64,000 nt of DNA from Methylobacterium sp. R2-1 (GTDB taxonomy: Bacteria; Pseudomonadota; Alphaproteobacteria; Rhizobiales; Beijerinckiaceae), in NCBI RefSeq assembly GCF_014191355.1, contig NZ_JACHWM010000004.1:124001-188000 (forward strand), written 5' to 3'. The notes below the pieces were generated by a model. It ran no database searches. It was given only the letters and a program-made list of their open reading frames with translations, and was not told the origin of the DNA. Position 1 is the first letter of the stretch, and every line of letters starts with the position of its first letter. This document shows, piece by piece, positions 1 to 9,153 of this stretch. The position numbers and the translations under genes were made by a program.

Positions 1-382
1 AGCCGCCGCCTCGATCGGTAACATCATGAGCAACGTTTTGTTGGCGTCGAGAACGGCACGAAGTCCGGCCCCGAGGAGTGCACATGAGTTGCATCCGTTG
101 CAGGCGGAAATAGGAGCTTTTGAGACGCTCCGATCACACGACGTCTCAGTGCTACACCCTGTGAGTGGCCGTGACCGACCGCCGTTCCATGAGATCGATG
201 GTAGCCAGAGGTGAAATGATGAAGCACGAGCCGGAACTGACCAGATTGTCGCGGATATGGCATCTCCGACGATCCGCTTGCGTTAACGTGCGGATGCCGG
301 TGAGAACGTGATGAGCCAACATCCACTTGTAGTCGCGACCATCGGCACGCCGCGGCAGGCAGCAGGAGAAAGGGCGAGCTAG
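1..382. other. Left edge, no supported gene
   Basis: No convincing gene is seen here. Short open frames exist on both strands but none has a good ribosome binding site, a recognisable family or consistent codon use. The last 20 bases contain a purine-rich stretch that probably serves as the ribosome binding region of the gene beginning at 383. Confidence 0.5.
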
Positions 383-844
383 ATGCATGGACGACCGCCC
401 GCAACTGCGTCCGAGTCGTTCCGCACGGCGCTGGCGACGCGCCTATCCCGGGAGATGACGGAGGCCGAGCGACAGGGGTTCGGGACATCCACCGTCTGGC
501 TCACTCGCGAGGAAACCGATTTGATCTGTGCGGCTCTGAGGACGGCCTCCAGTGAGGATGCATCCCGTCTCGACTTCCTCGACCGGTGCGTGGCCGCGAT
601 GTCCGCTCGAGATAGATCCGTTCGGAGTTGGCGCATGACCATCAACCCGGAGGGCTTGACGCTCTGCGCAGTGTCAGAGGCGCACTGGCGTGTCACGGGT
701 TCCCATGAACACGCCTCCTGCCGAGAAGCTATCGACGAGAGAATGGCCGAGTTGGAGTCGGCGCGAGCCCTCACCAGCGAGCACCAGAATACAGACAACA
801 AATGCTCAGCTATCCAAACTGAATTGACAAAATCGTCGGCATAG
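383..844 (+). CDS. Hypothetical protein, 153 aa
   Basis: I do not recognise the family. The product is soluble, rich in Arg, Glu and Ala, and has no signal peptide or membrane segment. An ATG preceded by a purine-rich stretch (AAGGGCG) gives a continuous frame with ordinary high-GC codon use. The middle part (about residues 30-60) looks helical and charged. The C-terminal 20 residues are Asn/Thr/Ser-rich, unlike the rest, and run into an AT-rich gap (845-1091), so the tail may be an extension after loss of the native stop. Function cannot be assigned. Confidence 0.55.
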   Translation: MHGRPPATASESFRTALATRLSREMTEAERQGFGTSTVWLTREETDLICAALRTASSEDASRLDFLDRCVAAMSARDRSVRSWRMTINPEGLTLCAVSEAHWRVTGSHEHASCREAIDERMAELESARALTSEHQNTDNKCSAIQTELTKSSA

Positions 845-1091
845 AAGGCATTTACTTCACAAGATACTCGTCACAGACTTATATTTAGCGCTAAATTATG
901 AAATTATCACAAAGATCCGGCAAAAAATCAGAAATAGATCCGAATATTTTTCTTATACACGAGCAGTAATCAAGAGCTGATTGGCGCAGAATTACTCGAA
1001 ACGTGGTTGCCATTGTGGCCTTTACACATGGCGATATAATAATTTGGCTAACGAGTCACCCGACTAAGTCAGGCACTTCGGTAGAATGTCG

Positions 1092-1780
1092 CTAACCGCT
1101 CTTTATAAGTTTAGTGCTTACAAACTTCGAAACTTGTTCTTGGAGAAGGTCTCGCCGTTCGATAGCTCGTCCCGTAGTCTTGGGTTGAAACTCTCGATTT
1201 AGCTGTTCTCCCACGGCGAACCAGCAGCGATGTAGGCTGTTCTGGCAACGACGCCGGTGATCCAGGCCTGGACCGACTTGGCGATGAACTCCGGGTCGTT
1301 GTCCGAGCGGATATGGCCAGGCATGCCGCGCAAGTGAACAGTTCGGCGAGCACGTCGACGACATTTATGGCCTTGAGCTTGCGCGCGATCCAGATCGCCA
1401 GGCACTCGCACGTGAACTCAACCACGCTAACCATTCTGAACTTGCGTCCCTCAAGCGTTCGGGCTTCGACGAAGTATAGGACCAGACATGATTGCGGTGC
1501 CCCGCCCGCAGCCGCAGGCACGAGCGGTCCCCCTTCCACCGGCCGCCCTTCTTCAGATGCCACGCTGGCACCTTCAGACCTTCACGCCGCCAGATCCGCT
1601 CGACCCGCTTCTCGTTGACCAGCCAGCCTGCCGCCTTCAGCAAGGCACTGATCTTCCGATAGCCACAACGACCCGACCTTTCGGTCGAGGTCCCGAGATC
1701 GGCGGTGAGTGCCGCTTCGTCGTCTCTGCCCTGCGGCACCTTGCGCCGTGTCGAGCGATGCTGGCCGGGCGCACGACACC
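1092..1780 (-). pseudogene. IS3-family transposase OrfB remnant
   Basis: Pieces of an IS3-type DDE transposase appear in order but in three different frames. First comes the HTH_21-like part around 1560-1740 (GYRKISALLKAAGW, VERIWRREGLKVP). Then the start of the rve catalytic core around 1400-1520 (RNHVWSY, VEARTLEGRKFRM, ECLAIW), then the second-Asp region around 1250-1340 (IRSDNDPEF). A TGA interrupts the WENS/ESFN junction near 1200. The element stops at about 1110, before the final catalytic Glu region is complete. At least three frameshifts make it inactive. The upstream orfA was not found, so the copy is truncated at both ends. Confidence 0.85.
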
Positions 1781-1994
1781 CCGACGCTGAGTTCTGGCGC
1801 TACATCTTTTAGACCGGCCCCGCCTCCTCGCTGTCAGATCGCGGCGAGATCATCGGTTGAGTCCTGTCTCATCACGATAGCTTTGAGGCACGTAGCGAAG
1901 AGAGTCCGCCAGTTGCAGAACGCGCAGAACGCTTTGGTCCGGCTCCACGTTGACGAGGGCTCAGTGCCCGAGTCTGTATCTTCAGGAGCCAACG

Positions 1995-2192
1995 ATGACT
2001 GAAGCCGAGCGAGAGCACCAGTGGAACCGGGATTGGTTGCTGGTCGAGATGGCCGAGGCTGTCGAAAGAATGCTGGAGCTGGCACGGCACGCGTATCCTA
2101 CCGAGTCGATGCTCACCCTCGGCGCAACGCAACAGCAGGGCAGGCTTGAAGCGGCCCGAGAACGGTTCGTGGGCTCTCTGGAGAAGCACTAG
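1995..2192 (+). CDS. Small hypothetical protein, 65 aa
   Basis: A short, acidic, probably all-helical protein beginning MTEAEREHQWNRDW. The ATG at 1995 is chosen over an upstream in-frame start because AGGAGCC lies at ribosome-binding distance. No family is recognised. A Glu/Leu/Arg-rich stretch around residues 14-30 suggests an amphipathic helix. It sits alone between an IS remnant and a regulator gene. Confidence 0.5.
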   Translation: MTEAEREHQWNRDWLLVEMAEAVERMLELARHAYPTESMLTLGATQQQGRLEAARERFVGSLEKH

Positions 2193-2577
2193 CGGTCCTC
2201 GCGGAGCCGTCCTCTCCGCGATAGCCTGCAGATGTGAAAGATCGCGCTGTCTCCGACTGGATCGCGGAGGGCCTGACGACGACGGCCCTGCATGGCGGTG
2301 CGGGCACCATGCGGCGGTGAAGCTCCTCGATCGACCACCAGGGATGACGAGATTTCGGCTCGGTCGGCAAGCAAGGTACGTCGCTTGCGACAAGGGAGGC
2401 GCTCAGGTCGCCCGGGACATGGCCGGGCACTATCGGCGGCTGCGGGAGGAGAGCAGACTCGGGCACTGAGGCGCGGCTGGTCGCCGCAACGAAAATCGTC
2501 ACGTGGGAGTTGCTGGGGCCTCCCGGCTGGCTCGGCAAAAACCTGCCCTGCCGTTCTCCCATACAGGGCCTGAAGCC
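2193..2577. other. Intergenic stretch, nothing recognised
   Basis: About 385 bases without a supported gene. Open frames on both strands are Arg/Gly-rich shadows typical of GC-rich non-coding DNA. No hairpin with a T-run and no clear promoter was seen. Confidence 0.4.
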
Positions 2578-2985
2578 ATGAACACTCCAAGCGCCCCGCC
2601 GAAGCGGGTAACCAAGCAAGACCGTACCGTCGGCGAGCGCATCCAGGCGCTGCGCAAATCCAAAGGGTTCTCACAGACTGCGCTCGGCAGCGCCGTCGGC
2701 GTGACGTTCCAGCAGATCCAGAAATACGAGAACGGCTTGAACCGCGTCGGCGCCGGCCGCCTTAGCGACATCGCTCGCGTACTCGAAATGCCAGTCTCGG
2801 CCTTCTTCGATGGCGATGAAAGCGACGCTGGGCAGGAGCAAGCAGAGGTGTTCGACTTCCTGCGGGTCCACGGTGCCACCGATCTCCTGCGCGCCTTCAA
2901 TGCGCTTGAGGATGATCAAGTGCGCCGTGAAGTTCTGACGATCGTGCGCAGGGTGGCTCGGTTCGGGCAGGAGCAGGGTACCTGA
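2578..2985 (+). CDS. XRE-family helix-turn-helix transcriptional regulator
   Basis: A 135-residue cytoplasmic DNA-binding protein. Residues about 20-75 form an HTH_3/XRE domain: VGERIQALRKSKGFSQ, then TALGSAVGVTFQQIQKYE and GLNRVGAGRLSDIARVL. The C-terminal 50 residues are helical (FNALEDDQVRREVLTIVRRV), as in many alphaproteobacterial HTH regulators of this length. An in-frame open stretch starts at 2503, but the ATG at 2578 gives the standard N-terminus (MNTPSAPPKR) and is preferred. The target is unknown; neighbours on both sides are mobile-element debris, which fits an accessory regulator. Confidence 0.85.
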   Translation: MNTPSAPPKRVTKQDRTVGERIQALRKSKGFSQTALGSAVGVTFQQIQKYENGLNRVGAGRLSDIARVLEMPVSAFFDGDESDAGQEQAEVFDFLRVHGATDLLRAFNALEDDQVRREVLTIVRRVARFGQEQGT

Positions 2986-3219
2986 TCCAGTACCGCCCAT
3001 GGCCCTGGCCCAGATGAAGCTACTGTGCGGGGCATCTACCTCGCGGTCAGACGGGAACCTGCGGCGGCTGGTGCCAGCTATGACGACCGCATGGCCGATC
3101 TGCAGCCACAGATGCTGTAGGAATGCGGCTTCAATCCGATGCCCCGCCCGGCGCGGCAGGGCAGAAACGGAAAAGCACGCAGAGGCTAAACCGGAGCAGA
3201 GATGATGGTTTACATGTGC

Positions 3220-3309
3220 AATCCGTCTCGTTGCCTGCGTCACCTGGTTCAATAAATTCTTCACTTCACCGGCGACGACGGCGAAACCGCGCCTGTTTTC
3301 TCCGCCCCG
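3220..3309 (-). pseudogene. Methyl-accepting chemotaxis protein fragment
   Basis: About 30 codons match the most conserved hairpin-tip region of MCP signalling domains: GENRRGFAVVAGEVKNL followed by QVTQATRRI, compared with the family [16 protein letters not shown] pattern. Nothing else of an MCP is detectable in the 2986-3474 gap, and the residues on either side do not fit the coiled coil. I call it a relic of a deleted receptor gene. The rest of this gap holds no gene I can support. Confidence 0.6.
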
Positions 3310-3474
3310 GATGGCACAATGCTGACCAGTGGGGTGGCGAACTCCTAACCCGTGCAGACTTAGCGGTTGGCCGGAGGAGATGTCCGCTCCGAACGGAGAA
3401 GCGGACCTCACCGAAGCCGCCGTCACATCAGCATATCGTAACCCATCATGCGCCTGCCGTTGCAAACGGACGCC

Positions 3475-4377
3475 TTACTGGCGCGCGCCATCACTCAGTG
3501 GCGCAGGCTCGTCCCTCGGCGGATAGCCGAACATCGCCTTGTAGGCACGGCTGAAGGCTGCCTCTGACTCGTAACCGACACGCAGCCCGACCTCGCCGAC
3601 GCGTGCCTCGCGCGTGACCAGCATGTCACGGGCAAGAGTGAGCCGCCACTCGTTCTGGTAGCGCACGGGCGAGCGTCCGATGAGCGCGGTGAACCGCTCG
3701 CAGAAGCTCGAACGCGACATGCCAGCCGCATCAGCCAGGGCTTCCACACTCCAGCGCCGAAGCGGCCTCTCGTGCACGACCTTCAACGCTCGGGCGATAC
3801 GGGGGTCCGACAGCCCTCTTAGCCATCCGGACGTGTGCCCGAGCTGCACCCAGGTGCGCAGCGTACGGATGACGATCACGTCGATGATCCGGGAGATCAT
3901 CAGGGCCGCGCCCGGCTCGTTATCGGTCACCTCGGCCATCAGGAAGGGCACGATGTCCTCCAGCCATCTTGCTCCGTCGGCACGCCGGATATGGATGCGC
4001 TCAGGCAGAGCTGAGATCATGCCGCGAAGGCTGTGCGGATCGAACCAGAACCGGCAGACAATTACCGACGCCCGCGCTTGAGACGCCACCAGTCGCGTCT
4101 CTCCGAGACCGCGAGGCAGAAGCACGAGATCGCCGGTGTCGATCACGTCGAGCTCGCCGTCATTGTCCTCGGCGAGAAGCGAGCCGTCGGTGACCACCAG
4201 AACATGGGCCGCCCTGGCCACCAGATCCAAGCTCTCCAACGGCGCGACCTCGTGGGGCCGAACGTGCTCGCCAGTCAGCCGTATCTGCGCCAGCACATGC
4301 GAGAGGAGATCACCGGAGGCGACGCCGCGCGGCCCGCCGTCTGGAAGATCGGTCAAGTTTTCCAGCGTTCCGGTCAT
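3475..4377 (-). CDS. AraC-family transcriptional regulator with cupin sensor domain
   Basis: A 300-residue regulator. The N-terminal half is an AraC cupin-type effector domain of the Cupin_6 kind (GEHVRPHEV, TGDLVLLPRG, a RFWFDPHS-type strand). The last 100 residues hold two helix-turn-helix motifs: WSVEALADAAGMSRSSFCERF and LVTREARVGEVGLRVGYES, followed by the typical FSRAYKAMFGYPPR signature. The ATG at 4377 is preferred because the frame upstream (to 4524) lies in the shared intergenic region. It is transcribed away from the membrane-protein gene at 4540 with a 162-base gap, the usual arrangement for a regulator and its target. The inducer is unknown. Confidence 0.9.
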   Translation of the reverse strand: MTGTLENLTDLPDGGPRGVASGDLLSHVLAQIRLTGEHVRPHEVAPLESLDLVARAAHVLVVTDGSLLAEDNDGELDVIDTGDLVLLPRGLGETRLVASQARASVIVCRFWFDPHSLRGMISALPERIHIRRADGARWLEDIVPFLMAEVTDNEPGAALMISRIIDVIVIRTLRTWVQLGHTSGWLRGLSDPRIARALKVVHERPLRRWSVEALADAAGMSRSSFCERFTALIGRSPVRYQNEWRLTLARDMLVTREARVGEVGLRVGYESEAAFSRAYKAMFGYPPRDEPAPLSDGARQ

Positions 4378-4539
4378 GGGTGCTGTCGGTGTCCGGCTGT
4401 AAAGGTGCCTTCCGAAGTTAAGCGTATGTCTCTGGAAAAGAGCAACTTTCACAAGATGCAGCGGTTCGGTCGGCGAGCCTGTCGTGTGACCCCTCATTAT
4501 CCCGATCTTCCGCTCTTGCCACACACGAAGGGAACGTCG

Positions 4540-5118
4540 ATGACGACCGTCCAGCGGCCTGACCGTGACACCACGCGCTGGCTGAGCTCTTACTACTTCC
4601 TCCGCGCCGGAGTCTCCGTTGGCTGGGTCGCTGCCGCCCTCACCATCGGAAAGACCCTGCCGCCTGTCGCAGCGGCCCTCTTGGTCGCCTATCCTGCCTG
4701 GGACGCCGCCGCCAACCTCATCGACGCGCGACGCAGCGGCGGCCTAGCCGCCAATCCCAGTCAGGCCCTCAACGCGGCGGTTAGCACCGTCGTTGCCGTC
4801 GCAGTCGCCCTGGCATCCGGATGGAGCCTGCACGCTGTGCTGGCAGTGTTCGGCGTCTGGGCAATCCTCTCGGGTCTGCTGCAGCTAGCGACCGGCGTAC
4901 GGCGCTGGAGGGCAGGAGCCCAGTGGGCGATGATGCTGAGCGGAGCCCAGTCGGCTCTCGCGGGCACCTTCTTCATCGTGAAGGCGAATGGCTCCATGAT
5001 CCCCGGCATCACGGATATTGCCGCCTACGCCGCGTTCGGCGCCTTCTACTACCTAGTCTCGGCCGTGTGGCTGAAAGCGGCGACGGCGCGGAGGGCATCG
5101 ACCGAACGGACCGCTTGA
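4540..5118 (+). CDS. Integral membrane protein, DUF308-like
   Basis: A 192-residue protein with about six hydrophobic segments (around residues 25-45, 50-65, 80-100, 105-125, 135-155, 165-185), joined by short charged loops. It resembles small HdeD/DUF308-like inner-membrane proteins, but the family call is by topology rather than by a decisive motif. The ATG at 4540 follows GGAACGTCG. It is divergent from the AraC regulator at 3475-4377, which probably controls it. Function is unknown; no transport or enzymatic motif is visible. Confidence 0.75.
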   Translation: MTTVQRPDRDTTRWLSSYYFLRAGVSVGWVAAALTIGKTLPPVAAALLVAYPAWDAAANLIDARRSGGLAANPSQALNAAVSTVVAVAVALASGWSLHAVLAVFGVWAILSGLLQLATGVRRWRAGAQWAMMLSGAQSALAGTFFIVKANGSMIPGITDIAAYAAFGAFYYLVSAVWLKAATARRASTERTA

Positions 5119-5255
5119 TCCCTCATGACCTTGGCGAATTGCTCGAACCCACGTTGCGAGCAGCCGACGATGTCCCAGCTTGCCGGTCTCGCAGGGTGGG
5201 CTGGACACGCACAAGACCAGTCCACTGCGAAGCAGGTGGCCGCGACCGCTGGAGC

Positions 5256-5453
5256 ACCTCGATCGGCTCGGACCCGGCGGCCTTCGGCACGCACAGCCCG
5301 CGGCGCACCCAGGTCGCACTGGTCTGCAGGCGAACCGGCAACATCCGAGCCTGCCAACTGCCGCTCTGCCATACGAAGCTGGAGAGGACAGTGAGCTACC
5401 TCGGCATTGAAGTCGATGATGCGCCGATTCTGTCGGAGCAGACCGAGATCTGA
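5256..5453 (+). pseudogene. Tyrosine recombinase (integrase) C-terminal fragment
   Basis: The last 65 or so codons of a site-specific tyrosine recombinase survive. The HxxR box (GTHSPRRT), a degenerate third-helix block (LPLCHTKLE where GHTK is normal) and the active-site tyrosine segment (TVSYLGIEVDDA) appear in order, then the usual C-terminus SEQTEI and a stop. The N-terminal three-quarters, including the first catalytic Arg, is missing. The Gly to Cys change in the GHTK box suggests decay. It probably marks the scar of a former integrative element. Confidence 0.8.
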
Positions 5454-5838
5454 ATCGGGCGCCGCGGCCAAAGTGGACGCGGTGTGTCAGTATGGATGCT
5501 CTCATTCAGGGTTCCGAATGACCCAATCTCCGCCTTCGCCGATCAAGCCTCAAACGTCCGGTCGCCGAGCTGAGGCGGCCCCGGCGAGCAGTCCCGCAAC
5601 TCGTGATGCGTGGGAGAGCAGTCACGGCGCGGAGCCTCAGTTCTCCTGCAAGACAAGCGCCGGCACCCGTCCAGATGTGGCTTACTGCTCGCTGCGAGCC
5701 GAGTGACAGATCTCCGCTCGCTCTCAGGTCTGATCGGTTCGCCCGATCAACCCACGGGGCGCCTTGATCAGCCCTGACGGAACCCGGTCTCAAGGCCAGC
5801 GGTTTGGACTGATCACCCTCACGCTTTGTCGAGCGCAG
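5454..5838. other. Intergenic stretch, nothing recognised
   Basis: About 385 bases after the integrase remnant with only incoherent short frames on either strand. No hairpin or family signature was found. Confidence 0.4.
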
Positions 5839-6699
5839 ATGGCTATCTCTGCAAGAACGCTTTATGGCACAGGAGCTACATTTGCTGCAGGAGTGGTTGC
5901 AACCCTCGCTGTGGTCAACTTCTCAGGCGGCGAGCACGCAGTCTCGTCGCAGGTTGTGCAATCCGCAACCCAGCCCAATCCGCGGGATGTAGAAAAGCCT
6001 GCTTGGTCCGATCCCGTTCGGTCCCATAGTAGCCCCACTGCCTCAGCACCTCACGAGAGCCGTCCACCCATGACTTTCACGCCTGGGGACTCCGGTCACC
6101 ACGGCGGACGCGGGCGGTCGCAGGCCGCTGGTGCCGAGAGGCAGGAAGAGACACCGCCATCTGTTTCACAGGCGAACGGGTCAGAGGGCAGAGCAGCCTC
6201 CCGGACTGAGACTGCGCAGCTAAGACCGATCAAACAGCATTCCGCGTTATCAAGCGGCAGGGGGCCCTGGGCCCAAAATGCCCTTTCGGAGAAACCACGA
6301 GACAAGCCTGTCATCGTACCTCAGGCAGCCAGAGAACAGCCGGAAATCACGAACGGAGCTGCACCTGCAAATCCGAGATCACCGGTCACTACTGAGCAGA
6401 CTGAGGCTAGGACAAGACGGTTCGTTACATCTGGCCGGGATACGCACCGCCAAGAGGCTAAGCTGCCTTTGAAAACAACGAGTGACGGGCAGAGTCTTGC
6501 GGCGATCAAGGAAGCGCGCCGCATCGTCCCTCTTCGCGTCACCAAGCCGACCGATGCGCAGCTGGCTGAAGGTGCAACCCCGTCGCCGTGGGGTCGACGC
6601 CGGCCTCAGAACAATGCTGCCGAACCGAAGCGTCACTACTCTGCGGCGGACACAAGTGGAGTGATGGGGTGGCTGATGAAACCGGCCGAGCGCTTTTGA
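5839..6699 (+). CDS. Membrane-anchored, low-complexity hypothetical protein
   Basis: A 286-residue protein. Residues 1-30 carry one hydrophobic segment (TLYGTGATFAAGVVATLAVV) that would be a signal anchor or uncleaved signal peptide. The rest is polar, rich in Pro, Ser, Gln, Arg and Thr, and without obvious fold. That points to a periplasmic or envelope-exposed disordered tail. An ATG at 5839 is chosen because it places the hydrophobic segment at the N-terminus. The C-terminus ends in a short hydrophobic patch (GVMGWLMKPAERF). I recognise no family. It is followed after 124 bases by another secreted hypothetical protein. Confidence 0.6.
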   Translation: MAISARTLYGTGATFAAGVVATLAVVNFSGGEHAVSSQVVQSATQPNPRDVEKPAWSDPVRSHSSPTASAPHESRPPMTFTPGDSGHHGGRGRSQAAGAERQEETPPSVSQANGSEGRAASRTETAQLRPIKQHSALSSGRGPWAQNALSEKPRDKPVIVPQAAREQPEITNGAAPANPRSPVTTEQTEARTRRFVTSGRDTHRQEAKLPLKTTSDGQSLAAIKEARRIVPLRVTKPTDAQLAEGATPSPWGRRRPQNNAAEPKRHYSAADTSGVMGWLMKPAERF

Positions 6700-6823
6700 T
6701 GGGTGAGCGCAGCGCGCGAGCTGATCGCTATGTCCAAGGAAGCCTCGTCAGTGAGCTCAGTGTCCACGAGGCGCCGCTGGGCAACCTCGATCAGGCGTCA
6801 TAATTTCTGGCCGGAGGACGTCG

Positions 6824-7315
6824 ATGTTGAAGCGAATCAGGCGCGCGTGGCCGGTCGCGGCCGTTATCAGCATGCTTCCATTTGAGGCGTTCGCGCTCAG
6901 CCCCGCGGAGATGAGGGACCGCACTGTCTTCATTGCCGAGCGATATCTTCAGATCTGGTCGTCGAACGACGCCGGCCCAGTCGCGGGGGTGCCGTACATG
7001 TACGGTTCGTCCGTCGTGTTCTACGGGCAGCGCTATTCGCAGCCTCAACTCATGGCGGAGAAGCGGCGCGCAATCCGGCAGTGGCCTGTCCGTCGGTACG
7101 TTCATCGTCCCGGGACTCTGCGGGTGATCTGCAATGCAGCCGCGCGCAAATGCGCAGCTCGCTCGACGATCGACTTCGAGATCAGCAATCCGGACCGCGG
7201 CACTCGCAAGACAGGCTCGGCCAAGTTTGACCTCGGCGTTAGTTTTGCCGAAGGCCACCCCCGAATCTTGTATGAGGGCGGCAGCCTGAACAAGCGGCGG
7301 GTTGGCAGCTCATGA
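6824..7315 (+). CDS. Secreted hypothetical protein, 163 aa
   Basis: The first 25 residues are a Sec signal peptide (MLKRIRRAWPVAAVISMLPF, cleavage likely after AFA). A GGAGGACG stretch lies at good distance before the ATG. The mature part is about 138 residues and basic. It contains alternating hydrophobic strands (SVVFYGQRY, RVICNAAARKCAARSTIDFEI) and two Cys that could form a disulphide. The pattern fits a small periplasmic beta-rich protein, but no named family is recognised. Confidence 0.75.
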   Translation: MLKRIRRAWPVAAVISMLPFEAFALSPAEMRDRTVFIAERYLQIWSSNDAGPVAGVPYMYGSSVVFYGQRYSQPQLMAEKRRAIRQWPVRRYVHRPGTLRVICNAAARKCAARSTIDFEISNPDRGTRKTGSAKFDLGVSFAEGHPRILYEGGSLNKRRVGSS

Positions 7316-7388
7316 CTGGATCTGCGCCGGGGAAACTGAGCGCACTTTTTGGGCTGCCCGGTCTCGGAAGGAAGCCCAGCACGATCAG

Positions 7389-7469
7389 GTGAAGACCAAT
7401 CTGCCTGACTTCCGCTACGAAGGCATCGCCTTCTACACCCATGATGACGATGCGAGCTTCGTCATCTGA
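7389..7469 (+). CDS. Possible 26-residue peptide or gene tail
   Basis: A GTG-initiated frame (or the end of a longer decayed frame reaching back to about 7311) encodes a coherent acidic C-terminus, LPDFRYEGIAFYTHDDDAS. It ends 18 bases before a strong hairpin. The codon choice and the terminator right behind it suggest it is, or was, translated. A frameshifted 3' end of a lost gene is as likely as a real small peptide. Confidence 0.3.
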   Translation: MKTNLPDFRYEGIAFYTHDDDASFVI

Positions 7470-7487
7470 GCGGGTTGCGAGAGCCAC

Positions 7488-7510
7488 GGCGCGGGCAACA
7501 TGCCCGCGCC
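7488..7510 (+). terminator. Perfect 10-bp hairpin followed by short T-run
   Basis: GGCGCGGGCA, loop ACA, TGCCCGCGCC, then TTTG. A rho-independent terminator for the rightward transcript ending at 7469 is the simplest reading. It lies between convergent transcripts, so it may also limit readthrough from the leftward gene ending at 7566. Confidence 0.6.
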
Positions 7511-7565
7511 TTTGAGGGTGATAGCCGGAGCACCTTCCGACGACGCTACTTCAAAACTTCCACTG

Positions 7566-8993
7566 TCATCCGACGACCCCAGCACCGAAGCTGGCATCGC
7601 CCTGTGGTAAGCGGTCCTCGTAGAGACCGTACTGCACGTAGTGTAGCATCGGATTGAGGCCGGCGGCTTGAACGTCCCGGTTCGCTGCCAGATACGCCGT
7701 CGTGTCGAACTCAATCGACGGATCGCGGCCCTCACGGGCGCCATACTGGACATAGTGCTTCAGAGGATTGATGCCGGCCGCCTGCACGTCGTGATACGCG
7801 GCGCGATACCCGTCGGTGTCGAACACCGCGTTCGGGTCCCGGCCCTCGGCAATCCCATATCTGTTGTAGTGGTTGAGGGCGAAGGCGAAGTTGTCGCCAC
7901 CTGCCGCGTTCGCCGCCTCGGCCACGTCCAGATTGCCCAGGAGGTAGAAGGCTGCATCGAAGCCCTGCGCGGCGCTGAGATCCGCCACACGGCCGACCGC
8001 TTCGTCGGCGCTGCGGCCCTCGCCTTGACCGTACTCCATGTAGTGACGCAGCGGGTTGAGGCCGGCCGCCTGCACGTCCGGATTGGCGACATAATAGGCT
8101 TCGTTGTCGAAGTTCACGCCGGGATCACGCCCCTCGCGGAAGCCGTACTGATCGTAGTGCGACAGCGGGTTGATCCCAGCACTCCGAACGTCCGAATTTG
8201 CCGCGAGATAGCCCGTTGTAGAGAAGAAGGCGTTGGGATCGCGCCCTTCGCGGAAGCCGTACTCGGCATAGTGCGTATCAGCATCAATGCCGGCCGCAGC
8301 CACATCGCCGTAGCGGCTGAGATAGAACAGGTCGTCCACCAGCGGTGAGCCATCGGCGTTGTCGATGGTGCGGTCGCTGAATTGATACACTTCGATGCCG
8401 CGGAAGGTATCGCTCCCGTCGGGCCCGGTGATCACCGTGGCGCCATCGGCCGCGATGCCGACGACAGCCGCGCCGAAGGCGAAGTTGAGGATCGCCCGAT
8501 CTGTTCCGCCACTGCCATTGAAGGTGTCGTTTCTGGCCGTGCCCGTGAACGTGTCGCCCTCCGCGCTGCCTATGAAGGTTTGACCGACCGGGTTCGGCTG
8601 ACTGGTCCCAGACCCGCCCGTACCCGGCGGGTTCGTCGAAGGCTGACCCGCGACCGGCACTTGCGGACCGTCATCCGCCCCATCGTCGTCGTGATGATCG
8701 ACATGATGATCGTCTTCGTGATCCGCCTCGACGCGATCGTCGTCGCGGTTCCGGTTCGATCCGAAATGTGGGAGGCCGCTCAGGCTGGTAAAGCTGATGC
8801 TGTTGTTCCCCCTGATCATCGTGGTCACGCCGCTCGTCGCATCGGTTCGGATCTCGTACTCGGCCGATGTCGCACCATCCGGCAGTTCGATCATATCCTG
8901 AGGATGCAGCGTGCCGACGAGCGTGTCGTTGCCGCCGTTCGAGTTGAAATCGCAGATGAATGCCTGCCGCCGGAAGGACGGGTATCTGAGCAT
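7566..8993 (-). CDS. Repeat protein with RTX-like N-terminus, probably 5'-truncated
   Basis: A 475-residue protein. Residues about 10-70 resemble the end of an RTX/serralysin-type domain (DFNSNGGNDTLVGTL, DMIELP). Next come a His/Asp-rich linker (residues about 80-110), a second RTX-like block (GDTFTGTARNDTFNGSGG) and then six repeats of about 38 residues. The repeat pattern is Y-x3-N-x-DV-x-AAG-x-NPL-x-HY-x2-YG-x2-EGRDP. Such repeats occur in large secreted calcium-binding proteins exported by type I systems. The protein starts abruptly inside a domain and has no strong ribosome binding site, so I suspect the 5' end was lost or is frameshifted upstream of 8993. No type I secretion genes are nearby. 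Confidence 0.7.
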   Translation of the reverse strand: MLRYPSFRRQAFICDFNSNGGNDTLVGTLHPQDMIELPDGATSAEYEIRTDATSGVTTMIRGNNSISFTSLSGLPHFGSNRNRDDDRVEADHEDDHHVDHHDDDGADDGPQVPVAGQPSTNPPGTGGSGTSQPNPVGQTFIGSAEGDTFTGTARNDTFNGSGGTDRAILNFAFGAAVVGIAADGATVITGPDGSDTFRGIEVYQFSDRTIDNADGSPLVDDLFYLSRYGDVAAAGIDADTHYAEYGFREGRDPNAFFSTTGYLAANSDVRSAGINPLSHYDQYGFREGRDPGVNFDNEAYYVANPDVQAAGLNPLRHYMEYGQGEGRSADEAVGRVADLSAAQGFDAAFYLLGNLDVAEAANAAGGDNFAFALNHYNRYGIAEGRDPNAVFDTDGYRAAYHDVQAAGINPLKHYVQYGAREGRDPSIEFDTTAYLAANRDVQAAGLNPMLHYVQYGLYEDRLPQGDASFGAGVVG

Positions 8994-9153
8994 TTGAGGG
9001 CGAATGTCGTATCGTGGCGCGTAGCTGAACAGGCTGAGCGTGCGTCTTCAATCGTATTGAATCCTGAGTAGACGCGCAGCAGAGGTCAGAACCAATGCAG
9101 CAGGCAAATCGTCTGCACGATCGTCCGAGGTCTCATGGAAGTGGTCGGGGTGA

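Noticed and set aside
7668..8348. Rightward 226-codon frame opposite the EGRDP-repeat gene
   Set aside because: Its periodic Val/Ile/Arg pattern simply mirrors the repeats on the other strand.
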